A stretch of 64,000 nucleotides of DNA from Sphingobacterium allocomposti (lineage in GTDB: Bacteria > Bacteroidota > Bacteroidia > Sphingobacteriales > Sphingobacteriaceae). The notes under the pieces are model-generated. The model was given only the letters and a program-made list of their open reading frames with translations. It was not told the DNA's origin and ran no database searches. The number at the start of each line of letters is the position of its first letter. The first letter of the stretch is position 1. The DNA is taken from assembly GCF_008124885.1 (NCBI RefSeq), contig NZ_VNHX01000020.1, forward strand, positions 1-64,000, in the 5' to 3' direction. Below, in pieces: positions 28,296 through 35,832 of the stretch. The position numbers were made by a program, and so were the translations under genes.

Positions 28296-28844
28296 TTAAG
28301 CGTTGATAAATTCGTCAGCGGTTTTAACCGTTGCGTAGAAGAACGTCAGTGCTGCAATAAATGCGGTGTGCACATCTGCGGCTTTTACAACTTTACCGTC
28401 CAATTCCTGGTCTTTAGAAGCACAGGCATCACTGATGACCGTACAGTCAAATCCAAAATCTTTAGCGGCTCTTGTGGTAGCATCGACACACATATGGGAC
28501 ATCATACCTGTCACAACTACTTCGGTCACATCATTTGCTTTCAGATATTCCAACAGATCTGTTTCCCTGAAACTGTTCGGATAGAATTTTTGGATAAGTT
28601 TTTCTCCCTCCAATGGTTTTACGTTCTCATGGATTTCCGCTCCCTGTGTTCCCGGATGGAAGAAAGGAATATTACCATCAACGGCAAAATGCTGGATATG
28701 TGCTATGGGAAGATTGTTCGCTCTAAAGTGGTCTATCACTTTTCTTGCTTTCAGGCTTGCTTCTTCGGCTCCCACGAGTTCCCAAGCCCCATTCTCAAAA
28801 TAATCGTTCTGGATATCAATAACCAGTAATGCTTTTTTACTCAT
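28296..28844 (-). CDS. Isochorismatase-family cysteine hydrolase
   Basis: The 182-residue cytoplasmic protein has the isochorismatase/nicotinamidase fold: catalytic Asp in LLVIDIQNDYF, a Lys in the KFYPNSF segment, and the nucleophile region VVTGMMSHMCVDATTRAAKD with Cys in MSHMCVD. The family hydrolyses amide or vinyl-ether bonds; the exact substrate cannot be read from sequence. Its promoter carries the same two-part operator as the flavin monooxygenase at 30042, with the AraC gene between them, so it belongs to that small regulon. Confidence 0.9.
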   Translation of the reverse strand: MSKKALLVIDIQNDYFENGAWELVGAEEASLKARKVIDHFRANNLPIAHIQHFAVDGNIPFFHPGTQGAEIHENVKPLEGEKLIQKFYPNSFRETDLLEYLKANDVTEVVVTGMMSHMCVDATTRAAKDFGFDCTVISDACASKDQELDGKVVKAADVHTAFIAALTFFYATVKTADEFINA

Positions 28845-28884
28845 CGTTTTAAAATTTAATAATTTATACGCTCTTTAATAAAAA

Positions 28885-28952
28885 CAAAGTTCGGCTAATA
28901 GCAGTGGGGATATGCTACCAAAAGATTGGATATAACTACCATTTTGATAAAT
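28885..28952 (-). promoter_or_regulatory. AraC operator and promoter of the isochorismatase gene
   Basis: Read on the minus strand, ATTTATCAAAATGGTAG (28952-28936) is followed 21 bp later by a second GGTAG (28919-28915), then exactly 25 bp, then CTTTG (28889-28885) as the end of a -7 element. The promoter at 29939-30006 has the same 17-bp sequence and the same two spacings, so both are probably bound by the AraC regulator between them. Confidence 0.75.
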
Positions 28953-28982
28953 AGAACGCAGGATTATTATTTTTATCAGCTA

Positions 28983-29873
28983 CTATTGGGAATAAAGCTG
29001 ATGCTCACTGTCTGACAGGAACTTACTTGTCGTCATTCCCGTTTGACTTTTAAAAAAACGCATCAGGTGATTGGGTTCAGAAAAATTGAGTTTATAGGCA
29101 ATTTCGCTGACGGTTAATTTGGAATGGATAAGATAGTTCTTTATTTCCAGTAACAACCGTTGCTTTAATAGATGCGTGGCTGTTACATTAAACTGTTCTT
29201 TGACGGCGGTATTTAATGAAATTCGACTGATGCCGAGCATTTCGGCATAATCGCCGACCCGTTGTTTGTCCTTAATATGTACTTCGATCAATTGTTTGAA
29301 TTGAAAAGCATAATGATTGTTTTCCTTTTCCAGATCGAGGTGGTTTCTCGTTGCATACTCTCTATTGAGTTTCTGAAGAATATAGTACAAAAGTGAACGT
29401 ATGATGTGAACGCTATCTGCTTTGGTATGGGTAAGTTCATTTTTTATTTCGGTGAGAAATGTACAATAATTTTGTATCAGCGGTTTATCGACCATCATAT
29501 TTACCGGAAAATGAAGTTGATAGAAATACAGTAGTTTATAGGTGAAAAGTTTGTCGGCAAAAAATTCATTGAGAAAATCCTCTTGGAAAAGAAGTATGGT
29601 AAAATCCTGTTCCTTATTTTCTTCAAAATGCCACTGCCTTTTCTGAGAGGGAGAAATAAAAACAATACTGTTATCCGCCAATTCAATCTGTTGGTGGTTC
29701 AATATAAGCTGGCCATTGCCTTTTTTGAAGAACACCACTTCAAAAAAATCGGTATTGAACGGTACTTTTTTAAGGTACGTTCCGTCTGCACTTTCCAAAT
29801 GGACAACATTCAGGAGAAAATCTACACCGCAGTCCGTTTTATGAAATTTATAAGTCTCCATCCTAATCAACAC
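28983..29873 (-). CDS. AraC-family transcriptional regulator
   Basis: The 296-residue protein has an N-terminal cupin-like sensor domain (about 1-165) and a C-terminal double helix-turn-helix (about 195-290: RVGDYAEMLGISRISLNTAV, then LTVSEIAYKLNFSEPNHLMR, FFKSQTGMTTSKFL). It lies between, and is divergent from, the flavin monooxygenase gene, while the isochorismatase gene is downstream. Matched operators in front of both genes make it the likely controller of both. Its inducer is unknown. Confidence 0.93.
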   Translation of the reverse strand: MLIRMETYKFHKTDCGVDFLLNVVHLESADGTYLKKVPFNTDFFEVVFFKKGNGQLILNHQQIELADNSIVFISPSQKRQWHFEENKEQDFTILLFQEDFLNEFFADKLFTYKLLYFYQLHFPVNMMVDKPLIQNYCTFLTEIKNELTHTKADSVHIIRSLLYYILQKLNREYATRNHLDLEKENNHYAFQFKQLIEVHIKDKQRVGDYAEMLGISRISLNTAVKEQFNVTATHLLKQRLLLEIKNYLIHSKLTVSEIAYKLNFSEPNHLMRFFKSQTGMTTSKFLSDSEHQLYSQ

Positions 29874-29938
29874 GCTAATGATCCATAGTCTGCAATTTAC
29901 AAAATTCAGATTAAATGGTATCGCAATTATTGAGGTTT

Positions 29939-30006
29939 ATTTATCAAAATGGTAGGATAAGGGGTTGGTTTGGTATCCTTTTCCGCTTCGATTACAGATA
30001 CCTTTG
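29939..30006 (+). promoter_or_regulatory. AraC operator and promoter of the flavin monooxygenase gene
   Basis: ATTTATCAAAATGGTAG (29939-29955) is followed 21 bp on by GGTAT (29972-29976), then 25 bp, then CTTTG as the end of TACCTTTG (29999-30006), a good -7 box. This reproduces the isochorismatase promoter (28885-28952) base for base in the distal half-site and in both spacings. Confidence 0.75.
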
Positions 30007-30041
30007 TACTTTAAATTACGTATAAAATCAAAGGATATAAA

Positions 30042-31178
30042 ATGACCGAAAATAAAAAAGAACAGCGGAACAATTTCAAAACGGTATCAAAACAAGGGAA
30101 TGCCCCCGTGCCACTTTCCATATTGGATTGGGCAACGACGGGCAAGGGATTTTCCCCGATCGAGGGTATAGACAAAAGTATTGAACTGGCGAAACTTGCT
30201 GATAGCCGTGGGTTTGCCCGCTATTGGGTTGCTGAACACCATTCCATGCCTGCTGTTTCCACATCGTCTCCGGCAGTCATGCTTGCCCGTCTGATCGGCG
30301 AAACAAAACACATCCGATTGGGAGCTGGGGGAATGATGCTCCCTAATTTTCCTCCATTGATAATTGCCGAACAGTTTGGCATGCTCGAAGCAATGGCTCC
30401 GGGCCGGATAGATCTCGGAATTGGGCGTGCTCCGGGAACGGACGGGTTTACGGCAACGGCCATTCGTGGCACACGTAATATCGGAGCCGAAAATTATACA
30501 GAACAACTCGAAGAATTGTTCCATTTTCTTGATAATGACTTTCCTGAAGACCATCCGTATAAGGATAAGGTTTGGGCTGTACCCGGCCCTGGACAGGATA
30601 TGGAAAACGGTATTGAACGTTCTATGGGAAAACCTGTTACATGGCTATTGGGTTCTTCGGGCTATTCGGCACGTTTAGCCGGAAAACTTGGGCGTCCTTA
30701 TGCTTTTGCTGCACAACTTTCACCGGAAAACCTTGAAAGGGCATTTGCCATTTATAAGGAAAATTTTCAACCGTCGGAAGTACTCGAAAAGCCCTATACC
30801 TTAGCCTGTTTTGCCGTATTTGCGGCGGACACGGAAGAAGAAGCCCTAACGGAAACTGAAAGCTACGCGCATAGCATGATGCGGATGATGAAACGTCAGT
30901 CGTATGTAATGCCGTCTCCTGCGGAACTGGCAACTTACCCATACACGCCACAGGAAAAATATATGATGGAAAGCTGGCGGTCAAAAATGATCCATGGTAC
31001 GGGAGAAATGGTTGCAGGTGGCCTGAATAAGGTGCAGCAAATATCGGGAGCAGATGAGCTGATGGTCGTAAACTTAGGACATTCGCCTGAAAAAATGGTA
31101 CATTCGGCAGAACTTATTGCCGATGCGTTTCAGTGCCGGAACTTTAAGTTTCCCGAAAGTTCGGGTTTTTATGATTAA
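30042..31178 (+). CDS. LLM-class flavin-dependent oxidoreductase (luciferase-like monooxygenase)
   Basis: The 378-residue cytoplasmic enzyme is a bacterial-luciferase-like monooxygenase that uses reduced flavin. Diagnostic segments are SILDWATTGKGFSPIEGI, RYWVAEHHSMPAVSTSSPAV, IRLGAGGMMLPNFPPLIIAE, and RIDLGIGRAPGTD, matching the YhbW/YwcH group. The first 24 residues are a hydrophilic extension. Substrate unknown; co-regulation with an isochorismatase-like hydrolase suggests a two-step detoxification or degradation route (inference). Confidence 0.92.
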   Translation: MTENKKEQRNNFKTVSKQGNAPVPLSILDWATTGKGFSPIEGIDKSIELAKLADSRGFARYWVAEHHSMPAVSTSSPAVMLARLIGETKHIRLGAGGMMLPNFPPLIIAEQFGMLEAMAPGRIDLGIGRAPGTDGFTATAIRGTRNIGAENYTEQLEELFHFLDNDFPEDHPYKDKVWAVPGPGQDMENGIERSMGKPVTWLLGSSGYSARLAGKLGRPYAFAAQLSPENLERAFAIYKENFQPSEVLEKPYTLACFAVFAADTEEEALTETESYAHSMMRMMKRQSYVMPSPAELATYPYTPQEKYMMESWRSKMIHGTGEMVAGGLNKVQQISGADELMVVNLGHSPEKMVHSAELIADAFQCRNFKFPESSGFYD

Positions 31179-31202
31179 ATGCGGAAGTCCATCTCCGCAT
31201 TT
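31177..31202. terminator. Bidirectional terminator
   Basis: AAATGCGGA (31177-31185) pairs with TCCGCATTT (31194-31202); T-rich sequence follows on both strands. It lies between the convergent monooxygenase (+) and metallo-beta-lactamase (-) genes and can end both transcripts. Confidence 0.75.
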
Positions 31203-31236
31203 ATTCTTTATATCACCTCTAAAATCGGAATAAATT

Positions 31237-32712
31237 CTATTTCACTAATTCATTGTTTTTTTCCGTCCATTCGTTGATGCCTCCCGAATAAATTTTGAGG
31301 TTTTGTATTCCGTTTCTTTTCAAAATGGAGTATGCCATCGCCGCACGCACTCCGCTTTGGCAATGCACAATAACCGGTTTGTCTTGATCGATTTTGGCTA
31401 AATTGTTTTCCAAAGAAGTCAAAACGATATTTTCCACGCCTTTGATATGTCCGACGTTATATTCGCTTTCGCTTCGCACATCTATGATTTGTGCGTCTTT
31501 TTTGTCTAAATGCTTCTTCAGTTCCCCGATATTAACGAGGTCTGACTTCTCCAATTCAATATTCATTTTCTCCAAGTCGGTTACAAAACCGTAGATATTA
31601 TCCATTCCGATACGCATCAGCTTACGGGTCAGCTCCTCCGTGTGTAGTTCATTGGTTATCAAAACCAATTGTTGCTGGTAGTCAACCAATGATCCCATCC
31701 ATGTAGAAAGCGAATTACTGTTTGCTATATGAATACTGTTTGGAACGTGACCTTTGGCAACCTCATCTTTGCTTCGGGTATCGATGATCAGAAGATTGTT
31801 GTCTATTGCTTTCTGAAATGCCGTCTGATTGAGTTTGGGGTGTACAGGAACCTGAATCAGTAACGGACGTTCAACCCGGTTGAGTTGTTTCATTACTGCA
31901 AAATATTTGGGCGGGGTCGGCTGTCCGTCTAAAATGTATTTTACAAATCCTTGTTCATCATTTTTCAACTGAAAAGCCCTACTATACTGCTTTTCTGCTT
32001 TTAATGTAGAATGCGGAATAGTGCTTAGGCTCTTACCACAAAACGAACCTGCTCCGTGTCCTCCCCATATTTCCAAATCATCGGGCAGTTCGGAAAACTT
32101 CTGAATGGAAGCATATAGCTGTCTTGCGCCAATCTCCCGCGAACCGATCTCTCCGGCGGCCTTTTCCAATAAATCAGGACGCCCCACATCGCCCACGAAA
32201 ATAAAATCTCCCGTTATGGCTCTTTGCGGCGTAGCGGGAACTTTGGTATCTCTCACCAAAAAAGTGATGCTTTCGGGCGTGTGTCCGGGTGTGTGCATTA
32301 CTTTCAGCTCTACCTGTCCGATTGCAATTATGCTTCCGTCTTTCAGCCCTGTGTGGGAGAACTGATATTGCCATTCTGTTCCGCCCTCATCGGATAGCAA
32401 CAGTTCAGCATTGGTAACGGCTGCCAATTCACGGGAACCACTTAAAAAGTCGGCGTGGATATGTGTTTCGGCGATTTTTGTAATTTTAAGGTGGTTGGTC
32501 TGGGCTATTTCCAAATAAACATCCATATCCCTTTGCGGGTCGATGACAATGGCTTCTTTGGTATTCAAATCGCCTATGATGTAACTTGCCTGTGCAAGTG
32601 TTTCATCAAATACACGTTCAAAAAAATAGCTTTGTGCCCGTAAATTATTTCCCTGTGTGAATAACAGGGCAAAAAAGAATAGGGCAGTTGTTACGGTCAC
32701 TTTGTTCAGCAT
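31237..32712 (-). CDS. Exported metallo-beta-lactamase-fold/rhodanese fusion (persulfide dioxygenase-like)
   Basis: The 491-residue protein has a signal peptide (1-26, ending LRA-Q), then an ETHE1-like metallo-beta-lactamase domain with H84-x-H86-x-D88, HTPGHTPES and a GDFIFVGDVGRPD block, then two rhodanese domains. The first rhodanese lacks the catalytic Cys (LVLITNELHTE), the second keeps it (VIVHCQSGVRAAMA). It should oxidise glutathione-type persulfide or transfer sulfane sulfur in the periplasm. A cytoplasmic paralogue without signal peptide is at 35833-37242. A Crp/Fnr-type operator (32771-32786) precedes it. Confidence 0.9.
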   Translation of the reverse strand: MLNKVTVTTALFFFALLFTQGNNLRAQSYFFERVFDETLAQASYIIGDLNTKEAIVIDPQRDMDVYLEIAQTNHLKITKIAETHIHADFLSGSRELAAVTNAELLLSDEGGTEWQYQFSHTGLKDGSIIAIGQVELKVMHTPGHTPESITFLVRDTKVPATPQRAITGDFIFVGDVGRPDLLEKAAGEIGSREIGARQLYASIQKFSELPDDLEIWGGHGAGSFCGKSLSTIPHSTLKAEKQYSRAFQLKNDEQGFVKYILDGQPTPPKYFAVMKQLNRVERPLLIQVPVHPKLNQTAFQKAIDNNLLIIDTRSKDEVAKGHVPNSIHIANSNSLSTWMGSLVDYQQQLVLITNELHTEELTRKLMRIGMDNIYGFVTDLEKMNIELEKSDLVNIGELKKHLDKKDAQIIDVRSESEYNVGHIKGVENIVLTSLENNLAKIDQDKPVIVHCQSGVRAAMAYSILKRNGIQNLKIYSGGINEWTEKNNELVK

Positions 32713-32741
32713 AGCTCCTCATTTTAGAAATTCTTAATCTG

Positions 32742-32790
32742 CGAATTTAAACTATCTTTTCTCACCGTACTGTTACTTTTGTCACATAAT
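32742..32790 (-). promoter_or_regulatory. Crp/Fnr-type operator and -7 region, site 1
   Basis: The imperfect palindrome TGTTAC-TTTT-GTCACA (32771-32786) is centred 36.5 bp from the edge of TAAATTCG (minus strand, 32749-32742), a near match to the -7 box. The centre falls near position -41 from the likely start, the position of class II activation. Sites 2 and 3 have the same spacing. Confidence 0.7.
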
Positions 32791-32927
32791 GGAAATGATT
32801 TAGGGTTATCCTCCTTTTTTATGGTTTTTCGAGTTGGTAGGTCAAGTTCAGATAGAGGTTGTCTTCGTACATTTTTGTTGCGCTAAGTAAAGGGGGGTAA
32901 TGTGTATAACCTATGCATAACTGTTAT

Positions 32928-33428
32928 TTAGTGGGGAAGTTTCTCTCTTAATTTACCGTACACCCAAGTACCTGCAATCGCACTCAATAACGTAACTGCA
33001 ATGACGGTTGCACCTGTCCCGATCTGTGCGAACAACGGGCCGGGGCAAGCTCCGGTCATTGCCCAGCCCAGACCGAAAATCAGACCGCCGTAGATTTGTC
33101 CTTTGTTGAATGTTTTTGGAGCAATCTTAATGGGTTCGCCGTAGATGGTTTTGATATTGAATTTCTTTATCAGGAAAACGGAAATCATACCTGTCAAGAC
33201 CGCACTCCCTATAATACCGTACATATGGAACGATTGCAATCGGAACATTTCCTGTATGCGATACCAACTGACTACCTCCGATTTTACGAAGACGATACCA
33301 AACAGTATTCCGATGACCAGGTATTTCAGGTTGTGATACCATTTGTGTTCCAGACGGCTTTCGTTTACACACATCGCATCTAACTCACGAAGCTGTAAAT
33401 CTTTTTCTGTATCTGAATTTTGTTGCAT
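32928..33428 (-). CDS. YeeE/YedE thiosulfate-transporter half, C-terminal type
   Basis: The 166-residue membrane protein begins with about 30 hydrophilic residues and then four or five helices. It carries the conserved WAMTGACPGPLFAQIG motif whose Cys relays thiosulfate in YeeE (TsuA). It is the partner of the other half encoded 12 bp upstream (33441-34004); in single-chain YeeE both halves are joined. Expected role: import of thiosulfate or a related sulfur anion across the inner membrane. Confidence 0.87.
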   Translation of the reverse strand: MQQNSDTEKDLQLRELDAMCVNESRLEHKWYHNLKYLVIGILFGIVFVKSEVVSWYRIQEMFRLQSFHMYGIIGSAVLTGMISVFLIKKFNIKTIYGEPIKIAPKTFNKGQIYGGLIFGLGWAMTGACPGPLFAQIGTGATVIAVTLLSAIAGTWVYGKLREKLPH

Positions 33429-33440
33429 TTCTTGTTGGGG

Positions 33441-34004
33441 TTAAAGTGAAAGAATAATCGGTAAAATGAGGTTTGCCATAATGAAACCGCCAATCATAAA
33501 ACAAGTGGTGGCAATCAGCGAGGGCAACTGTAAATTAGACAAACCCATAATGGCGTGTCCGCTTGTACAGCCTCCTGCATAGCGTGTGCCGAAGCCTACC
33601 AAAAAACCTCCGGCTACCATCAGGATAAAACCTTTCAGCGTAAATAAAGACTGCCAATTGATGATGTCTTCAGGGATTAGGTTGTTATAGCTGGTAATGC
33701 CGTAACCTGCCAATTCTTCTGCCAATTTCGGATTGATCTCAACAGGGTTGGGATTGGACAACAGGTTTATGGCGATGGCTCCGCCTAAAAATATACCAAA
33801 TACAAAGAACAGGTTCCACGTTTCTTTTTTCCAATCGTACTTAAAGAACGGAATGTTGGCAGGTACACACGAGGCACATATATGCCGTAGTGAGGAACTG
33901 ATACCGAATGATTTGTTACCGATGATTAAAAGTATTGGTACGGTAAGCCCGACCAACGGGCCTGCAACGTACCAAGGCAACGGTTGTTTCAAAAATTCTA
34001 ACAT
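33441..34004 (-). CDS. YeeE/YedE thiosulfate-transporter half, N-terminal type
   Basis: A 187-residue integral membrane protein with the conserved GTRYAGGCTSGHAIMG motif (Cys used to pass thiosulfate through the membrane) and a RHICASC segment near residue 40. It pairs with the 166-residue half downstream. The gene follows thioredoxin by 8 bp in a five-gene operon (34722 down to 32928). Confidence 0.88.
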   Translation of the reverse strand: MLEFLKQPLPWYVAGPLVGLTVPILLIIGNKSFGISSSLRHICASCVPANIPFFKYDWKKETWNLFFVFGIFLGGAIAINLLSNPNPVEINPKLAEELAGYGITSYNNLIPEDIINWQSLFTLKGFILMVAGGFLVGFGTRYAGGCTSGHAIMGLSNLQLPSLIATTCFMIGGFIMANLILPIILSL

Positions 34005-34012
34005 TTATATTT

Positions 34013-34306
34013 TTATCTGTTTTCGTTAATTAGCCTTTCTAATTCATTTGCCGGAAAAACGCCCGATTGCCTCCAGCGTATTTCACCGTTTTTAAATATA
34101 ATGAGCGTAGGTACACCACGTACCTGAAAAGCAGCTGCTGCCTGTGGGTTCTTGTCCACATCAATTTTAATGATACTTGCATTATCGCCAATGCGCCCTT
34201 TTAATTCTTCGAGAATGGGCGACATCATTTTGCAGGGTCCGCACCACTCGGCAAAGAAATCTACCAATACGGGCTTGTCGCTGTTAATTATTTCCTGAAA
34301 CGTCAT
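34013..34306 (-). CDS. trxA: Thioredoxin
   Basis: From ATG 34306 this is a 97-residue thioredoxin with no signal peptide ([20 protein letters not shown]), active site WCGPC and the cis-Pro loop GVPTLIIF. An upstream in-frame start at 34348 would add 14 residues inside the previous gene and is unlikely. It overlaps the DUF6132 gene by 23 bp. Role: cytoplasmic dithiol donor, here probably for sulfur-transfer enzymes of the same operon. A broken paralogue lies at 38882-39185. Confidence 0.92.
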   Translation of the reverse strand: MTFQEIINSDKPVLVDFFAEWCGPCKMMSPILEELKGRIGDNASIIKIDVDKNPQAAAAFQVRGVPTLIIFKNGEIRWRQSGVFPANELERLINENR

Positions 34307-34505
34307 ATTGCTTTTTGTCTTTTTTAAATGTTGATAATAGAAACCCACCCATTACGGCTCCATACAAGGTGCTGTTTACCGGGTTGGAAGTAATGGCGCA
34401 ACTACCCGTGTTGCATCCGATAAACTTCCAATATAAATAGCCTGCGACTGCACCGATTGTCATGCCTATCAGGGTGGACAGATGCTTTTTACCGAACTTC
34501 CTCAT
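34284..34505 (-). CDS. DUF6132-like small membrane protein
   Basis: From ATG 34505 the product is 73 residues ([20 protein letters not shown]). It has two hydrophobic segments (residues about 10-27 and 48-62) joined by a [12 protein letters not shown] loop with two Cys. The pattern fits DUF6132, seen beside rhodanese and YeeE genes in Bacteroidota. The function is unknown; the Cys pair in a sulfur operon hints at sulfane-sulfur binding (inference). It overlaps both neighbours, so it is translationally coupled. Confidence 0.75.
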   Translation of the reverse strand: MRKFGKKHLSTLIGMTIGAVAGYLYWKFIGCNTGSCAITSNPVNSTLYGAVMGGFLLSTFKKDKKQYDVSGNN

Positions 34506-34722
34506 ACGTGATATCTTCTGTTTTTTTATTACTTCTCGGAACAGGTGTATTGCAACCTGATACACCGCAACAACCCATATTCATCAAAGGCATCAGGGAG
34601 AACAGACCGCCCAATCCCACGAGCAACCATGCGTTTGCCATGATACCCTGTACAATAATAATGATACCCAACGCCAAACGCAGCACCCGCATAAAATTCC
34701 AATTCTTCAAATAGTTTTTCAT
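34489..34722 (-). CDS. DUF2892-family inner-membrane protein
   Basis: The 77-residue protein has two membrane helices (LALGIIIIVQGIMANAWLLV, then GLGGLFSLMPLMN) and a cysteine-rich end NMGCCGVSGCNTPV. DUF2892 is the domain fused to rhodanese in E. coli YgaP, so a sulfur-relay role is reasonable. It is the first gene of the operon DUF2892-DUF6132-thioredoxin-YeeE-YedE. Confidence 0.82.
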   Translation of the reverse strand: MKNYLKNWNFMRVLRLALGIIIIVQGIMANAWLLVGLGGLFSLMPLMNMGCCGVSGCNTPVPRSNKKTEDITYEEVR

Positions 34723-34787
34723 CGTCTTTTCCGTTTAAGAGTGTTGATACTAAAAAGGCATATACTATATACCGTTGCACCTACATA

Positions 34788-35402
34788 CTATTTTTTTATG
34801 GCGAAAATTCTTACCACATCGGCCTCTCCCAGATGATGCTTCCCCTCATTCAGTTCCGTTTTCGTTTCGATAGCTTCAAGAAATTCAAACCCCTCAAAAT
34901 CGGACATTAATTCCTCCAGTCTATAAAGCATTGCTACGTCCCTCGGCCCACCCGCATTTGGATTTATCTTTTGGTTTTCCATGTGACGCTTCCCAAAAGC
35001 TTCCAAAATGAGTGTACCACCTTTCCTTAGATAAGTGCTTAATTTTTGATGGTATGCCGTTCTTTTTTCCGAATGAAAATGTGCATACACCAAAGCCAAT
35101 ACATCAAATGAATTTTCGGGATACCGGATATCTTCCAAATCTGAAATAGTATAGTCGATTGCTACCTCGTTTTTTTGAGCCAATCTCTCCGCTTTTTTCT
35201 TTCCAGTAGTGCTTTGGTCAAAGGCTGAAACCATCCAGCCTGATTTTGCAGCAAATACGGCATTTCTTCCTTCTCCCTCTGCGGGTAGTAGGATTTTACC
35301 CTTACGTAGCTCCGTTAGTTTCGCTTTTAGGTATTCGTTTGGATTTTCTCCATATACAAAATCCTTTCCGCTATATCGTTCGTCCCAAAAAGCTTTCATC
35401 AT
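34788..35402 (-). CDS. Class I SAM-dependent methyltransferase (TehB-like)
   Basis: The 204-residue cytoplasmic methyltransferase has motif I ILLPAEGEGRNAVFAAKSGW, the acidic FDQS loop, and DVLALVYAHFH. It resembles TehB/thiopurine-type enzymes that methylate small thiols or chalcogen compounds. Its start overlaps the stop of the rhodanese gene by 4 bp (ATGA), so the pair is coupled. In this sulfur module it may methylate sulfide or toxic thiols (inference). Confidence 0.87.
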   Translation of the reverse strand: MMKAFWDERYSGKDFVYGENPNEYLKAKLTELRKGKILLPAEGEGRNAVFAAKSGWMVSAFDQSTTGKKKAERLAQKNEVAIDYTISDLEDIRYPENSFDVLALVYAHFHSEKRTAYHQKLSTYLRKGGTLILEAFGKRHMENQKINPNAGGPRDVAMLYRLEELMSDFEGFEFLEAIETKTELNEGKHHLGEADVVRIFAIKK

Positions 35403-35770
35403 TTATTATTAAGTTCCTGATTTACATTTTGCAACGTTCCACCGTTGGTCACATTCCGAAAACCGTTCTGTTCCAAAATGCTTTTTGCCTGTCCGCTCCG
35501 GTTTCCGCTCCGGCAGAAGACAACAATATTTTTCTTGCCCTTGAATTTGGATAATTGGCCTGAGACTTTATCCAGCGGAATGTTTACCGCTCCTTTCACA
35601 CTGCCTGCGGAAAACTCGGCAGGTGTGCGAACATCCACTAAAAACGCACCATTGCTTACGGCTTCTTTCAATTCGCCGTCGTCTGTCGGTGCAAACATAT
35701 TTTTGAAAATTCCAAACATTGTTATTACGGTTATTGTGATGATAATTAGCTTAACATTTTCCTTTGCCAT
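35399..35770 (-). CDS. Single-domain rhodanese, membrane-anchored or exported
   Basis: The 123-residue protein has an N-terminal hydrophobic segment (KLIIITITVITMFGIF) and one rhodanese domain with active loop VVFCRSGNRSGQ (catalytic Cys present). It transfers sulfane sulfur from thiosulfate or persulfide. It is the first gene of a two-gene operon with the methyltransferase. Confidence 0.9.
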   Translation of the reverse strand: MAKENVKLIIITITVITMFGIFKNMFAPTDDGELKEAVSNGAFLVDVRTPAEFSAGSVKGAVNIPLDKVSGQLSKFKGKKNIVVFCRSGNRSGQAKSILEQNGFRNVTNGGTLQNVNQELNNK

Positions 35771-35832
35771 ACGAATTGTCTTGGGGAATTGACTTCTCTC
35801 CGACAGGTCGAAAAAATCCCATTATTCATATT

